Below the pieces are notes generated by a model, which was not told the DNA's origin, did no database searches, and saw only the letters and a program-made list of their open reading frames with translations. The position numbers and the translations under genes were made by a program. From the NCBI GenBank assembly GCA_030704615.1, contig CM060732.1, positions 7,316,001 to 7,380,000 on the forward strand: a stretch of DNA of 64,000 bases, in the 5' to 3' direction. The stretch comes from Takakia lepidozioides (Eukaryota > Streptophyta > Takakiopsida > Takakiales > Takakiaceae). Within the stretch, counting starts at the first letter, position 1; the number at the start of each line of letters is the position of its first letter. Shown one piece after another: positions 21,334 to 32,404 of this stretch.

Positions 21334-21900
21334 AGGGTTGGTATTGCCCTGGGTGTGAGTATGGAGGTTTGGGGATTGGGTGTTTGTTAATGTATGAAGG
21401 ATAGGTGGGGGTGGGTAGGGGTAAGTGTAGGTATTTGTGTGGAGTGGTATGAGGGAGTGGGCTGGGGACATGGGGAACCAGGTCCGTGGGATATGTGGGC
21501 ATAAAGGTGCATATCGAGTAAACATAGTGACGATGTGAGTAGTCGAAGTGATAATGCGCCGGGGGTGTGATGATGCTAAGATCTGGTTGTGCGTGGATTT
21601 TGGAGTATTGGTGGGCAGATGTGGGGTAACATATACTTGTGGCAGTTGGAGAAATAGAAGGGAGGTGAAGGGATGGAATGGCAAATATAGTGTCTGGACC
21701 AGAGCTGTGGATGTAGGACCATTCAAAGTATGGGGAAACCCAGTCAAGTATAGTGGTGTGGGGGGCGCCAGCCTGACCAATAGTCTGATTGGCATAACAA
21801 GCAAGCTGTAGAGTAGTGGGGGCCTCACAGAGTACTGAGTGTGGCTTGTACCCCACTGACTTCTGACTAGGTATTGGCCAAGTTTCAAAGCAAACAAAAA
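21334..21900. other. Pyrimidine-rich sequence (sense minus), probable LINE 5' region
   Basis: The minus strand is C/T/A-rich like 18249-19209; long open minus frames are composition artefacts (Pro/Thr/His-rich). No gene supported. The junction with transposon B intron sequence lies about 21880-21930. Confidence 0.45.
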
Positions 21901-21997
21901 TCATTTGCATGGGCAACCATCCGTTGGCCATTGAACGGTTGCACTCTGCGAGTACGTTGGTCTCAACTTTTGCTCACGCATGCTGACTGCCCTGCAG

Positions 21998-23600
21998 GTA
22001 TATGAAATACGTGCTTCTTCAGACAGGGGCCCTAGCTCAAGAGCCCCCGTTCTTCATGGCTTGGACCGTGGCGGGCCCAAGCTGTGTCTACACACCCGAG
22101 ATGCAGAAACAATGGCATGCCGCGCATCTCGTTGGATGCCCGTGGTACCTGGACATGTCTGGCGGAATTGTTGACGAGTCTGAGAAAGATCTGCACGCGA
22201 AAGCAGAAGAGAAGAGAAAGGAAAGACGTGTCCCTGCTCGGCCAGAGTCAGCAAAGGAAGCTGCTGCTCTGGAACAATCCAGAAAGGCAGCTGAGATGGC
22301 ACAGAAGACGGTGGATGCAGCTGTGCAGGCTCAACAGAAGGGGTCGAAGAAGCGGACTCGCCAGCAAGGAGCAGCAGTTGTGACACCCAAGAAAACGAAG
22401 AAGCAAAAACAGATAGTGCAGGAAGAGGGTGAGGAAGAGGACTCCGATGGAGACTTTGCAACCAGCCCACCCCCCGAAACGCAGCCGAAATCCCATGTGC
22501 CCACCGTTGTCACGAGAGGGACGAGAACTGGCTCGGCAAAGAAGGCACTCTTCAACCCCCCGGGGGGGCACCCTTTCGAGCCGGTGGAAATGAAGAGGCC
22601 GAAAGCCATGAAGACCATGGAGGGTTTGAATTGCAGAGCACTGAAGAAGGCGGCTACCGAAGAGCCTTCTGACACCCCTGGGTTTTTGAAGATGGTCTCA
22701 TTCTTTGAGAGGGTGTGTGCAGACAAGGATTGCAGGAGGGGCGGAAATGCCACCGAGTGGTCTTGCGATATGATCATCTTGGATATTCCGGATGGAGAGC
22801 CTGTGGAAGGACTGCAAGCTTTGCCATCTTGGAACAGGTACTCCGAGGACTTTTGGAAGAAAGGATTCGGGCTCGCCCGCATGGTGTTGGACGACAGAGG
22901 TTGTGTGGTTGTCCTGGCGAGCAGAGGCAAAAACACGCAGACAGGAATTGCGAAGTGGACCTGCAAGAGCGCCGTCCCAATTCTGAAGAAGAAGTGGACG
23001 TGCATCAACACATTGGGCCTTCGGTCGGAAGGGAAGAAGGTAATTACGACATTGGCACTCGTCCTTTTATTTTCTTAGGAGTTTTGAAATGCAGTGCCGC
23101 ATTCGATTTCTAATCGTTCCCCACTGTGTATACAAACAAAGCAGTTCGATGCATACTGCTTTGTGAAGGAGAACTCTACCTTTGCTTTCCGGAAGGAGGG
23201 ATTGTTGGTTGACCCGAACTGCGACCCCATCGATTACGACGTCCTGTTCAACAACGTTCCCACGGAACTTCTCCCTCATAGCCTCACTTCAACTAAACCC
23301 CTGCGGTATTCACGGACTCGGAGCCCTGCCTTCATTCAGACAATTATGGAGACATGCACTGACGTGGAGGGCACAGTGCTCGACCTCATCTGTGGGACAG
23401 GTATGCAGAATCTTGTTCTATGCTATTCTGCAAATTCTCGTTATGCTTTAATTCGCAACATCTGAAGGGCCAATGTCATAATGTGTGGATGGCATTGTAA
23501 CAGGTGCCTCAATGTGGGCTGGGCGGTTTTCCGACCATTACGACGACAACGGAGGAAAGGGAGCTGCCAGAAATCGCTGCATAGAGAAAAATGAAATGCG
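21998..23600 (+). pseudogene. Methyltransferase gene in B (C-terminal exons)
   Basis: Exons inferred from GT-AG sites and homology to D. 21998-23039: conserved PFFMAWTVAGPSCVY, WYLDMSGG, a Lys-rich linker with KKRTRQQG and an acidic stretch EEGEEEDSDGD, then DTPGFLKM, CDMIILDIPDGEPVEG and WKKGFGLARMVLDDRGCVVV. 23142-23400: FDAYCFVKENS, YDVLFNNVP, RSPAFIQTIMETC, VLDLICGTG. From 23504: GASMWAGRFSD. DIPD stands where amino-methyltransferase motif IV is expected, and DLICGTGASMWAG is the SAM-binding motif I, split by an intron after the first base of a Gly codon. After about 23580 homology with D stops, so the acidic FEPD motif and the tail are lost. Upstream exons are left of the LINE or deleted. 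Confidence 0.7.
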
Positions 23601-23851
23601 GTGCCGAATTTCCGAGCTTCGGCGTGTACATGTTTCCTTTTACTCATATATGGATTTCCTTCACCTCAGGACTCTGATATCGCTGACTCTGGTGACTCTG
23701 GTATATTCATATGGACAGACACATTGTAGAAATGAGACCACAAATTGTAAATAGTGGGCCAATTACGGCAGTTCTTGAACACGGTGAAACACAAGCACAC
23801 AGAAGTGAGGTACGATGGTTTGTTTTATTGATCGAACACGGTGTCTCACAT

Positions 23852-24478
23852 TTAGCAACTCCAGACAAATCTAAGCCCTTTTTTCCTTCTATATGGGCGT
23901 TTCCAAGTCGACGGAACTTCGATAGCCCTCAAAACAAGCTCATTACTGATGCGGCACCTCGAGGTAAACTGCAATGCGGTCGATCTGGTGCCCTTGGTGG
24001 AGCTGACGACAATGTCATGCCCATCAATCATACCACCATCATACATTGACAAGGTCACTGTGGGCCTCATGTGCCCGTGCGATTCGTCTTCGCAACTCAG
24101 CCGAATGTCTCCATACACTGGAAGAGCGGAGTGAACTCCACGAATATAGTTTTCCCTGGCGCCGTCCTCCCTGGTCCACTGGCAGCAGTTCCAGCGCCAA
24201 AGTGAGGCCGTGCGTGATCTGTCCGGCATCCCATTCCACCTTGGTATATCGAGGTCAACAATTTTCAGGACCCATGGACCGCATTGACCCTCGCCCTCAC
24301 CTCGCTCAAAGCGGTAATAGCCCTCCAAATACTCCATTGCGCGCAAAGACTCCCGCTTGATTCCAGAAGCGTCTGTGAAAACAGAGAGCCAGACAATGAT
24401 GTCTCCTGATTCTGGTTTGAACATAGCATAATCGTGGCCATGATAAGGGCAGTCAGCAGGATTTCGACGGCACGGCAT
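23852..24478 (-). CDS. WRWNCC-family accessory protein (B, minus copy)
   Basis: 208 codons from the MPC methionine. Conserved with the plus copy: DCPYHGHDYAMF, SGDIIVWLSVF, LRAMEYLEGYYRFERG, GPWVLKIVDLDIP, SRTASLWRWNCCQWT, YGDIRLSCEDE, LSMYDGGMIDGHDIVV, NELVLRAIEVP. No known domain, membrane helix or signal peptide recognised. The frame also extends upstream to 24556, but the paralogue starts at the equivalent of 24478. It is divergent from the plus copy at 24988 with 509 bp between them, so they may share a promoter region. Function unknown; conservation of W, C, D and E positions across three copies indicates past selection. Confidence 0.65.
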   Translation of the reverse strand: MPCRRNPADCPYHGHDYAMFKPESGDIIVWLSVFTDASGIKRESLRAMEYLEGYYRFERGEGEGQCGPWVLKIVDLDIPRWNGMPDRSRTASLWRWNCCQWTREDGARENYIRGVHSALPVYGDIRLSCEDESHGHMRPTVTLSMYDGGMIDGHDIVVSSTKGTRSTALQFTSRCRISNELVLRAIEVPSTWKRPYRRKKGLRFVWSC

Positions 24479-24987
24479 CCTTGAAAAAGAGCAGCGCGGT
24501 GGCTGGAAGAAGTTCAAGCAAACGCTGCAATTCCTCACAAACACTCCAGGGCACATTTAAATTTCCCCCTACAGGAACCTGCACGGATGAAGATTGGCTG
24601 CTCCATGAATGTAGCCGTTTCAGTTTCCTTCCCTGCCATGCAAACTATGCGCAGTAAGTGCCAGGTGGGCCTATAGCCACTCGAGACGACGAAGTCCATC
24701 CCCCCTTCGATGTAAATGCGGCGCCGAATTTCCATCCGGGGGATGGACTTCGGTGGCATATTTCAAACTATACCCCGTGGATGAGAAAGAGGTATCGGTT
24801 CATCCACCGCTGGCGTGATGAACATGTTACACGATGATTGGTGGGTACGTGGGACCCAGATGCTCCATTATTGGAGCCCGCACTGCTCTTCCCCTTCTCA
24901 TCATTTCGAAAATCTAAGGGCTTCGTTGCTGTCTGCAAGGTCATTGTCATCGGCATCAAAGACGTCCTCAGGTCCTCCTTTGCAAGG
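24479..24987. promoter_or_regulatory. Intergenic region between divergent accessory genes
   Basis: No gene. A GGCGCC palindrome half-array (GCGGCGCCGAATTTCCATCC, about 24719-24738) is present, the motif of the D array. By position it would hold the promoters of both WRWNCC genes. Inference only. Confidence 0.35.
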
Positions 24988-25551
24988 ATGTCGTGCTTCC
25001 GGAACCGGGACGACTGCCCTTATGGAGGCTTTGATTATGCAATGTATTCGGCCACATCGGGAGACATCGTTATCTGGTACACAGATTACACCGAAGATAC
25101 TGGTTCGAATGTGGAAACATTGTCCGCTTTTGAGTATATCTCAGGCCACTACGCCTTCGAGCGGGGTGACGATCTTGGTCTGAGAAGTCCGTGGCTCCTG
25201 CGCATCCTTGATTCCGATTTTCCCAGCTACAACGGGCACCCATGCAGAAGAATGCGCACTGCTATGCTGTTGCGGTGGAACTGCTGCCAGTGGACGTGGG
25301 TGGACTCCATCGGAGAGACGTATACTCCCGAAGGAGTGCGCTCCTCTTCTCCATTGTATGGGGACATTCGCATTGGTGTGGACGACGAAAATGTGAAGCT
25401 TTCCATATTCGATGGTGGTATGATTGAAGGGCACGACATTGTGATGAACATCAACAGGGGCGGTACAACGGCTGCAATCGAGTTTATCTGGAGGAGCCCG
25501 ATGACTCATGAGCTAGTTCTCAGAGCAGTCGAAGTCCCATTGACAACGTGA
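24988..25551 (+). CDS. WRWNCC-family accessory protein (B, plus copy)
   Basis: 187 codons from the methionine of MSCFRN. Same blocks in the same order as the minus copy: DCPYGGFDYAMY, SGDIVIWYTDY, LSAFEYISGHYAFERG, SPWLLRILDSDFP, RTAMLLRWNCCQWT, YGDIRIGVDDE, LSIFDGGMIEGHDIV, HELVLRAVEVP, with stop at 25551. The frame is also open back to 24838, but that extension has no counterpart. Apparently intact. The minus and plus copies are clearly diverged, so the duplication is old. Family unknown to me. Confidence 0.65.
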   Translation: MSCFRNRDDCPYGGFDYAMYSATSGDIVIWYTDYTEDTGSNVETLSAFEYISGHYAFERGDDLGLRSPWLLRILDSDFPSYNGHPCRRMRTAMLLRWNCCQWTWVDSIGETYTPEGVRSSSPLYGDIRIGVDDENVKLSIFDGGMIEGHDIVMNINRGGTTAAIEFIWRSPMTHELVLRAVEVPLTT

Positions 25552-26011
25552 CTTGTATTCAGAAGGCACAGGGCTAAGGATTTGTTTGCACAATCAGCAC
25601 AGTAGACGTGCTTCAAATGCAATTCAGTGGATCAATAAAAACCCCATTGTGCCCTTTTTTTGTTCTATTTTGTATCCATCGTTCCCAGAATGCATCATTC
25701 CTCATTTCGTTTGGGATTGGGAGTGTGGGTGGATTTTGCAAGTGGCTGGTAGGCTGAAATGGGCCCCCATTGTACAGCAGTACCACCCTACCATTCGCGA
25801 AACATTGCCTTTCAATATGTAATTCTAAAAAATATTTCCGAACCTCCTTCATCGGGAGGTCCTTCTCCTCCTATGACCGTGACACCCTAAACCCTATTCC
25901 CGCGGACACTCATTTCCGAAAAATAGTCTTGCTCATGTTTTTTTCGACACTTACGACTCTGCTCATGGCTCATGCCGCTCATGGCTCATGGCTCATGAAA
26001 TAGCAGCCCCC
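25552..26011. other. 3' flank and right terminus of B, no gene
   Basis: AT-rich, then CATGAGC/CATGCCGCTCATGG repeats from 25940 and the inverted end GCTCATGAAATAGC ending in five C at 26007-26011. Confidence 0.7.
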
Positions 26012-26686
26012 CAGTGGCGGCAATATCATAGCCCCCACAGCAGGTGGCTGTGCAGGTGGCTGACACTGTTGATACCATGGCAATGCCACAGTCTGAGGTT
26101 TGGGGGGATGCTGCTTTTAACCCACCTAGGACTCCTGCTGCATTTGAGTACAATCGGGCTATGATTATGCCCTTCAACCAGATTCCCATTGTGATGGATT
26201 TGGCTTGGAAGGAATTCAGTCCTCCACAGTCTTTGACACATTATTACCAGATCATGCGCATTTGGTTGCCAGTGGCAACTTGGACTAAGGTTCTTCCGAA
26301 CAACCGACCCATTGAGGATCATCACTTTGGAAGGTACTGGTCTGAGGCAGGCACCATTTTGAAAGAATAAATTGTCTTCCAGGTTGTTCATGGATACATC
26401 TATACCAAGACCAATGAGGTATCTAGTTTGGTCATGGGCTGTGGATTATACTATGCTGCTTGTTTCAATGCATGTTATCACATTGAGCAGCAGAGGATGC
26501 AATCACGATTTCTAAGATATTCCAGTGGGGATCATTGGGTCTTACCTTCAGTTCCACCCCACATGTATCTGTATGATGTGAAAGTCATGTTGCAGAAGGA
26601 TTCCCAACTTCGTTCATGGTTTAACTTGGATTGGAACAACTTGGCCAAAGAAAAATTGGGCCCTGACGATATTTTTTATAAGGGAC
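26012..26686 (+). pseudogene. Element 4 post-integrase ORF, left piece
   Basis: The plus strand reads the same protein as 28650-27990 minus in element 3: WGDAAFNPPRTPAAFEYNRA, MPFNQIPIVMDLAWKEFSP, HYYQIMRIWLPVAT, MGCGLYYAACF, SSGDHWVLPSVPPHMYLYD, FYKG. A stop near 26370 breaks it. It ends at GGGAC (26682-26686) where element 3 inserted, and continues at 55217 with HEAWKYLHYSKVIGT. The oldest retroelement visible in this nest. Confidence 0.8.
26682..26686. repeat. Target-site duplication GGGAC of element 3, left
   Basis: Identical 5 bp at 55212-55216. Together with TG...CA LTR ends this proves both borders of element 3. Confidence 0.95.
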
Positions 26687-27535
26687 TGTCGAGCGGCTTT
26701 TACTCACCCATCCCTTCGCTATCCGAGGTGGAAACTCCAAGATAGAAGAGTTGGATATCTCTAAGCACTCAGCCCGCTCAGAACAATCAGTCATGTCCTG
26801 CAGCTAGTGAATCATGGTTGTGCTTCCTATTTGTATTCCTTCATGCCTTCATGTATCAATTTACCTTACCGTGTATACTGAAGCATCAGATTGCTTCAGT
26901 ATCTACTAAGTTCCAGTTAATCATGCATTCATTCCACAACTTCTCTCGTGTCTCTCTACACAGTATGTTTGTATCGATTTAGTATCGGATTAAGATTAAT
27001 CATGTATCATGCCTATGCCATGGTGTCTCTATTCTATCCTACTGTATATTTATACAGCTTGCATGAACTAAGCCTCCATCAAGTCATCATCTCCTCCTCA
27101 CTATTTCCCGCTCTCCGTTACGTTTCTTCCTTCCTTCCCCCAGTCGCCCACTCTAGAAGTGATCCCCTTCCCGTTGCCGCTCTCCTAACTACCCGCAAGC
27201 TGTTCTAACCACCTAACTAACTAACCGTTACCCCTGAAGTAACACGTTCCCTCTGCAGATGTCATTCCCTCACAGTCGTTCCCTGTCAATGATAACTGTT
27301 CCCCATGTATTGTGACATGTTGTGTCAAGTTGTGCCAAGCTGTGACTGGCTGTGTAAAGCTGTGTGAAGCTGTGTCGGGCTGTGACTGGTTGTGCGAAGT
27401 TGTGTCGGGCTGTGTAACCCCCCTAAAGCCTGCTGCTGCCACCCCTAATAATCCTATTGGTCTCAGTCTGCGCAAAAATTAAGGGTACCCCATAAAACCT
27501 GTAAAAGCGTCTAAGTCCCAAGCAGCCCTCTAACA
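26687..27535 (-). repeat. 3' LTR of element 3 (849 bp)
   Basis: Sense ends TGTTAGAGGG...GCTCGACA. A TATA box candidate (TATAAATATA on the minus strand, 27045-27054) gives the likely U3/R region. The GCTGTG repeat lies at 27310-27415. Highly similar to 54382-55211 by eye, consistent with a fairly young insertion. Confidence 0.9.
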
Positions 27536-27553
27536 TTACTCCTCACCCTCTCA
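27536..27553 (-). other. Polypurine tract of element 3
   Basis: Immediately inside the 3' LTR the minus strand reads GAGAGGGTGAGGAGTAA. The homologous tract of element 4 (GAGGGGGAGGGGTAA) sits directly before its 3' LTR at 55721-55735. Confidence 0.85.
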
Positions 27554-27573
27554 AAAAGCCGTGCCCTCACGGT

Positions 27574-30500
27574 TTACTGTTTGGGATTAGCAAACCTTTG
27601 TGAGCGAGCACCCTTCTGTCGGTGAGAGTCTCGTGAAGGACTCCGTGTGCGAGCCCGAGTCCTGTCACTGGCTGATGGAGATGATTGAGCACTACCTAGA
27701 AATGTCTGACCCTCCTTTAGCTGATAACGAGGTAACCTTTCAGGCATAGGAGATCCCCGTCGTTTCTTCTCTGCCATCTGAAGTGCATAGTCCTCTGCCA
27801 TGTCAAAAGAGTCCGCTGAAGAAACAGTAGTATCAGAATCCTCGTCTCCCCGTAGGTGTTTTAATGGCCGAACTTTAAGTGGAATCCTGTGTGGCATACA
27901 ATGTGGTCCCACCATCTCTGGAAGTTTAAATTGTACAACTTATCGTAAGCGCTGGCAAGCAAAATTAATGAACGTCCTCAACTCCTTATCTGTATAGGTT
28001 AGAGGTGTGCCAATGACTTTGGAACAGTGTAAGTATTTCCATGCCTCATGTCCCTTAAAGAAAATATCCTCAGGGCTAAATTTCTGTGTTGTCAAATTGT
28101 TCCAAGCCGAATGAAACCATGAACGAAGTTGGGAATCCTTCTGCATCATAACTTTTGCATCATATAGGTACATATGAGGTGGCACTGAAGGTAAGACCCA
28201 ATGATCCCCACTGGAATAACTCAGAAATTGTGATTGCATCCTCTGCTGCTCAATGTGATAACATGCCAGAAAACAAGCAGCATAGTATAATCCACAACCC
28301 ATGACAATACTAGATACCTCATTGGTCTTGGTATAGTGTACCCATGTACACCTGGAAGGCAATTAATTCCTTCAGCATGGTACCTGCCTCAGACCAGTAC
28401 CTCGCAAAGTGATGATCCTCAATGGGTCAATTGTTCGGAAGAACCTTAGTCCGAATTGCCACCAGCAACCAAATGCGCATGATCTGGTAGTAATGTGCCA
28501 ACGACTGCAGAGGACTAAATTCCTTCCAAGCCAAATCCAACACAATGGGAATTTGGTTGAAGGGCATAATCAGAGCCCGACTGTACTCCCGTGCAGCAGG
28601 AGTCTTAGGTGGGTTAAAAGCAGCATCCCCCCATACCTCGTGGCTGTAGTAACAACAGTGTCAGCTACCTGCACAGTCACTTACTGTGGTATTGGTACCA
28701 CTGGCCCTTCTACCACTGGCATCTCCTGCACCCCTTGCGAAGAAAACTGAAAAATTAGAGTCCTGGCATGTAAATAAGTAGCCATCAGCTGCTCCTCAGG
28801 AACAAAGACTCTCTTGTCAATATTTGAACTCGGGTCATCCACCTGAGTCTGCAGGCCTTCTACATCCTCCTGTAGCTTTGCTATCCTACTATAGACATTG
28901 CCTATAGTAGTTGTGGCAATGTTCTGCACCTGCAGTCTGAGCTCATTCATCTTGCCCTGGGTGAGCTTCCGTGGTGCTTTGCCTTCCACCGGCCCTTGTG
29001 CTAACCAGACCTGCATAAGGTGGTTATCCACCAAGTCGTGTGTGGCACCCCTGAGAGTCTGCTCCTCCAAGAGTCTGTACACATCTAACTGCTGCTGTAA
29101 ACCCTCCATGTGCTTTGCATGAGGTTCAACCAGACTCGCATAGCAGCAGCCAGATTATTGGCTTCCTTCCGAGCCTTGTTAGCCACAGATAGTTCATTTC
29201 TATTGACCAGGACTGTTTGTTGCAACTCCAGGATGTACCTCTCCTAGTCAGCCTCAACCTGTCTGTATTGTTTGAAAGTATTCTCATTACGATAGAGTAT
29301 ATTCTTCATATCAACAATGAGTTTCGCTTGCTCATTATCTCTCTCTGCTTCTGCCTTCATACATCTCTCCCCCCTTGTCTGTTAACTTCTAATGCAGTTT
29401 GCTCAAGAGTAGTTGTGAGTGTAGCACATTGTATGGTCATCTTCTCATGTACTGCCTGCAACTCTATATGTAGTACATTCACTTCTTGCAACTTGCCCTC
29501 ATGCTTCACCTGCATTTGGTATACTGTTGCTTATGTGCTTCATGCAACTGTCCTGCTCGAGGCCTGCTTCAATCAAATGTCCCTTGGCCAACTGCAAAGC
29601 AGCCTTTGTGTTCTCCAACTCTTGCTGTAACTTGAGATTGACCTCCTCATCTACCTTGTTAGCACACTCAGTGGCAATTCGAGCCTCAAACTCCTTCCTG
29701 AGTTCCTCCTCAAAGCTGCCAATTGGGTAGATGGAACATGGGATTTCACATAAGTGCCCAACAAATTAAGTGTCCTGCTTATGGAAACATAAGCATGGCC
29801 TGCTGAGGGTCATCATGGTGAACTTGATGCTGTTCTCCCTGATCCTCCACAGTGTGATGCCTCACCAACCATTCAGGCCATTGCCCCACCAGATTCTCTT
29901 CCTGAACCACCTCATCCTCCACAGGTGCTGCATGTCCTATATTCTACCCCTGGTACCTCTGTCACAGGTGTGGGTATTACATGCACAATAGGGTTTTCCC
30001 TGGACAACCGCTGCACCTCTGGAATCACTGATTCCCTGACCAAGCCAAAGTTTTCATAGAGAAGGTCACCCTTCTCGGCCACGACCTGCTCTTTAGTGGG
30101 AATGTCCAACCTTTATCCTTCCAGAGCAATTGGGGGTGATGTCACAGCATGTACTAACTGTGGAACCTCTAAAACAACTGAGTCAATTGGTTGTGGTGGC
30201 TGTGGTATCAAATTGACTTCCTCTTCCCTCCCCGAACGCCGTGCTTCCAATAATAACAGCCTTCTGTGCTGTTGTGCCCCATCCTGCACAAGAGCTTGGG
30301 AAACATCATCGTGCGGTTTCCGTAAGCCAGTGGATTCTGCCACTATAGTCATACCCCCCTTTGTCTCTTAGACTGGTGTTTGCCCTGCCAGTCCACCCTC
30401 ACTGTGTGAAGAGCCCTGCTCTTCAATTGCAGTGGTTTCTGCCTCAAACACTCCCATCTCCTTACGTTCCTGAGTATCAAGTATGCAAGAATCAAGAATG

Positions 30501-31440
30501 ATTTGGGCAATGACTGGACCAGACACAATGATCGGAGACTTAGCAGCAGTGCCCTGTAACCTCTTCATCTCGTCCACCAGTCCCATTGTACATTAACTCT
30601 GCCCAAGCGACATCCTCTCCCTCAAAGCTTTCAGGATCTCCTCTGTGAATGACCTCTCAAATACTGTTGGTTCTGTTTCATGGCAACAGAACGTTCAATA
30701 TTTGGCCAACTTCCCTAAGCCCTGGGTACTCGGCTTTGGTACAAGCGTAACCTTGAGTTTTTAAAGAAACTCCCTTCTTGGAACAAATTCCCTATCCGCA
30801 ATCTTGCCCTGTGCTCATCCCACATCCACATGACCTGATGGCAAATCAAACAATTGCTGCAGGTACTGGGAGTAATTTCTATATCTACTCCCCTCACCTG
30901 AGTAACTCCCGTCTGAGGCTCAAAGTTCTGAAGAAATTGAATCATATACTGCCGATGATGCAAGGACCAGTCCTTGCGTAGCAGCCCCTCCAATCGCAAC
31001 TCCCTTAGCAGCTGTACTGCCTGCGGTGTTTGCAATTATTTGCTTCTGCAAATCGTGGTGCTCTTCACCCTGATATCCTCCATTCCCCTCACTCCTCTTC
31101 ATTCTGACAACAAAAAGCTTGTTTGCAACAGCTGAAGGAAAGCTTGCAGGGCACAGAGCATGAAGGTATGGTTGGCACATAATGGAACAGGTAAGTGCGT
31201 GTAAGCCTGTGGGGCTTGCAAGTATCGAGTGAGAGAAAATGTACTCTCAATGCTTCCGTCCTTGCGCCACTGCGTGAGAAGTAAAGCGAGTGTGTAATCC
31301 GTTACATCTGCCATAGCTACAAAACTAGTGCTTTGATTGCCCCTTCCGTCGAGACCTTGGCTATTCAGAGCCACCCCGACTCTTCCGCTCATAACACTTC
31401 CTATTTCTTGTTCTTGTTTCTTGGAGGGAACCACCTGCAT
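27574..31440 (-). pseudogene. Element 3 post-integrase ORF (ORF3)
   Basis: A long open region broken by several stops. In sense order: 31440-30715 (includes a Cys/His bit SNCLICHQVMWMWDEH), 30586-30113 (EMKRLQGTAAKSPIIVSGP, then acidic), 29900-29200 coiled coil, 29109-28681 (LLEEQTLRGATHDLVDNHL, then SRIAKLQEDVEGLQTQVDD), 28650-27940 globular part (MGCGLYYAACF, HWVLPSVPPHMYLYD), and 27915-27574, an Arg/Ser-rich tail (ARTRSPSRDSHRQKGARSQR) whose stop is 20 bp from the PPT. No membrane segments, so an envelope role is not supported. The RS-like tail and coiled coil suggest a structural or nucleic-acid-binding protein. Copies in elements 1 and 4 share the same blocks. Confidence 0.6.
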
Positions 31441-32404
31441 GTAATTCGCACTCCTGATTGGCTATGGACTGCTTAGGTAATTTCTTAATTCCACCCCCCC
31501 CTCCATGGACATTCCCACCTGGAATGTCCAGCAAGACAGCACATGTGCATAGGTTTCCTTTTTTGTACTCGGAAAGGGTTCCGTTACCCTTACACTGAAT
31601 GCATTAATGGGCCCACAATTAGTATTAGCTACTGTACCGGGTAGGTACTTTGACGGCCCGATTTGTCCGTTTGCATGATGAGACCCTTTTTTGCAATTGA
31701 TGCAGTGCGGTATGCCACGCCTTAGTGGCCACGTTTCCGTTTTCTAAACATGCCCCCGACTTCCCCTCTCCGCGTGGCATATTCTCCAAGTTTGACTTCC
31801 AAACTTTCTCTTCACTCGATGGCCACTTTTCTAACGTTAATTCGCGTCCACCTGTTACTGACCCTATGGACTGTGTAATCTGTATGGGCTGTGTTGGGTT
31901 GTGACAGGCTGTGTGGCACTGTGGTGGGCTGTGAAAGGCTGTGTGACACTGTGATGGGCTGTGATAGGCTGTGTCACGCTGTGATGGGCTGTGATAGGCT
32001 GTGTGACATTGTGATGGGCTGTGATAAGCTGTGTGACACTTGTACTTCCCGCCTTGGTCATACACGCTCGGCTTAATGACAAGTGCTCCATACTCCGTTG
32101 GTATCACTGGCGCAGCCTGTGACTGCTTTTGCGTTTCAACATGCAAATCGTGCTGCAATGGTTTGTCATGGATACCACTGTACCCCTTCAACTTATTGGC
32201 ATTGACTCTTCCCAGCATCTCTTTGTTAATGGTTTGTAACATGGCGGTGTTGTTATCATACATCTTCTGTATGACATAAGGTCTTTTCCATGGTGATTTA
32301 AGCTTAGAAGCTTTAATCTTCCCCTTCTTCTACAACCAGAGAACCAAATCTCCCGTCTTAAAAGTCTTTAATTTGCCTTCATCAAACTGTTCCTTCCTCT
32401 TCAT
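31441..32404 (-). pseudogene. Integrase C-terminal domain and linker of element 3
   Basis: Sense reading across stops: FDEGKLKTFKTGDLVLWL near 32370, LKSPWKRPYVIQKMYDNN near 32280 and GRVNANKLKGYSG near 32190 form the beta-barrel end of a gypsy integrase (GDLVL...GPY...VN..LK.Y). A linker follows with five to six 10-residue repeats (CHTAYHSPSQ and variants) encoded by the GCTGTG-type tandem repeat at 31880-32045. The 31441-31620 stretch holds nothing recognisable. Confidence 0.6.
31880..32045. repeat. 30-bp tandem repeat in element 3
   Basis: Units of GGGCTGTGATAGGCTGTGTG followed by ACACTGTGAT, about five copies. In the sense frame it encodes CHTAYHSPSQ repeats. Sequence-related to the GCTGTG array of the LTRs. 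Confidence 0.8.

Larger units (their letters stand above)
3887..21900 (-). mobile_element. LINE with chromodomain and RNase H, interrupted and rearranged
   Basis: Minus-strand non-LTR retrotransposon. In sense order: pyrimidine-rich sequence (21900-21334), an ORF1 block in inverted orientation (21333-19210), pyrimidine-rich linker (19209-18249), start of ORF2 with a CGDIHPNPG motif (18248), then the 7.4-kb insertion A, endonuclease (10059-9150), reverse transcriptase (8400-7000), chromodomain (6270-6050), RNase H (4960-4565) and a C-terminal zinc finger (4220-4120). The sense strand is C/T-rich throughout. ORF2 carries two in-frame stops and frameshifts, so this copy is dead. The 3' end is cut by element 1 at 3886. 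The 5' boundary near 21900 is approximate; beyond it lies intron sequence of transposon B. Confidence 0.8.
21900..26011 (+). mobile_element. DNA transposon B, right part (4.1 kb visible)
   Basis: The right end reads GCTCATGAAATAGCAGCCCCC, the same inverted end as C and D, preceded by CATGAGC-type repeats (25940-25998). It carries three exons of the methyltransferase gene and two WRWNCC-family genes. The left end is not in the window: at about 21900 the sequence passes into the LINE, which may have inserted in a methyltransferase intron of B. The DNA to the right (26012 on) is element 4, so B sits inside element 4, with CAGTGGCG (26012-26019) as the likely target site. Confidence 0.75.

Noticed and set aside
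21158-21931. 257-codon minus-strand ORF
   Set aside because: His/Pro/Thr-rich product of pyrimidine-rich DNA, no motif, and it overlaps the end of the plus-strand ORF1 candidate.
27574-31440. Envelope gene in element 3
   Set aside because: Position fits an Athila-type third ORF, but no signal peptide, transmembrane helix or cleavage site is visible.
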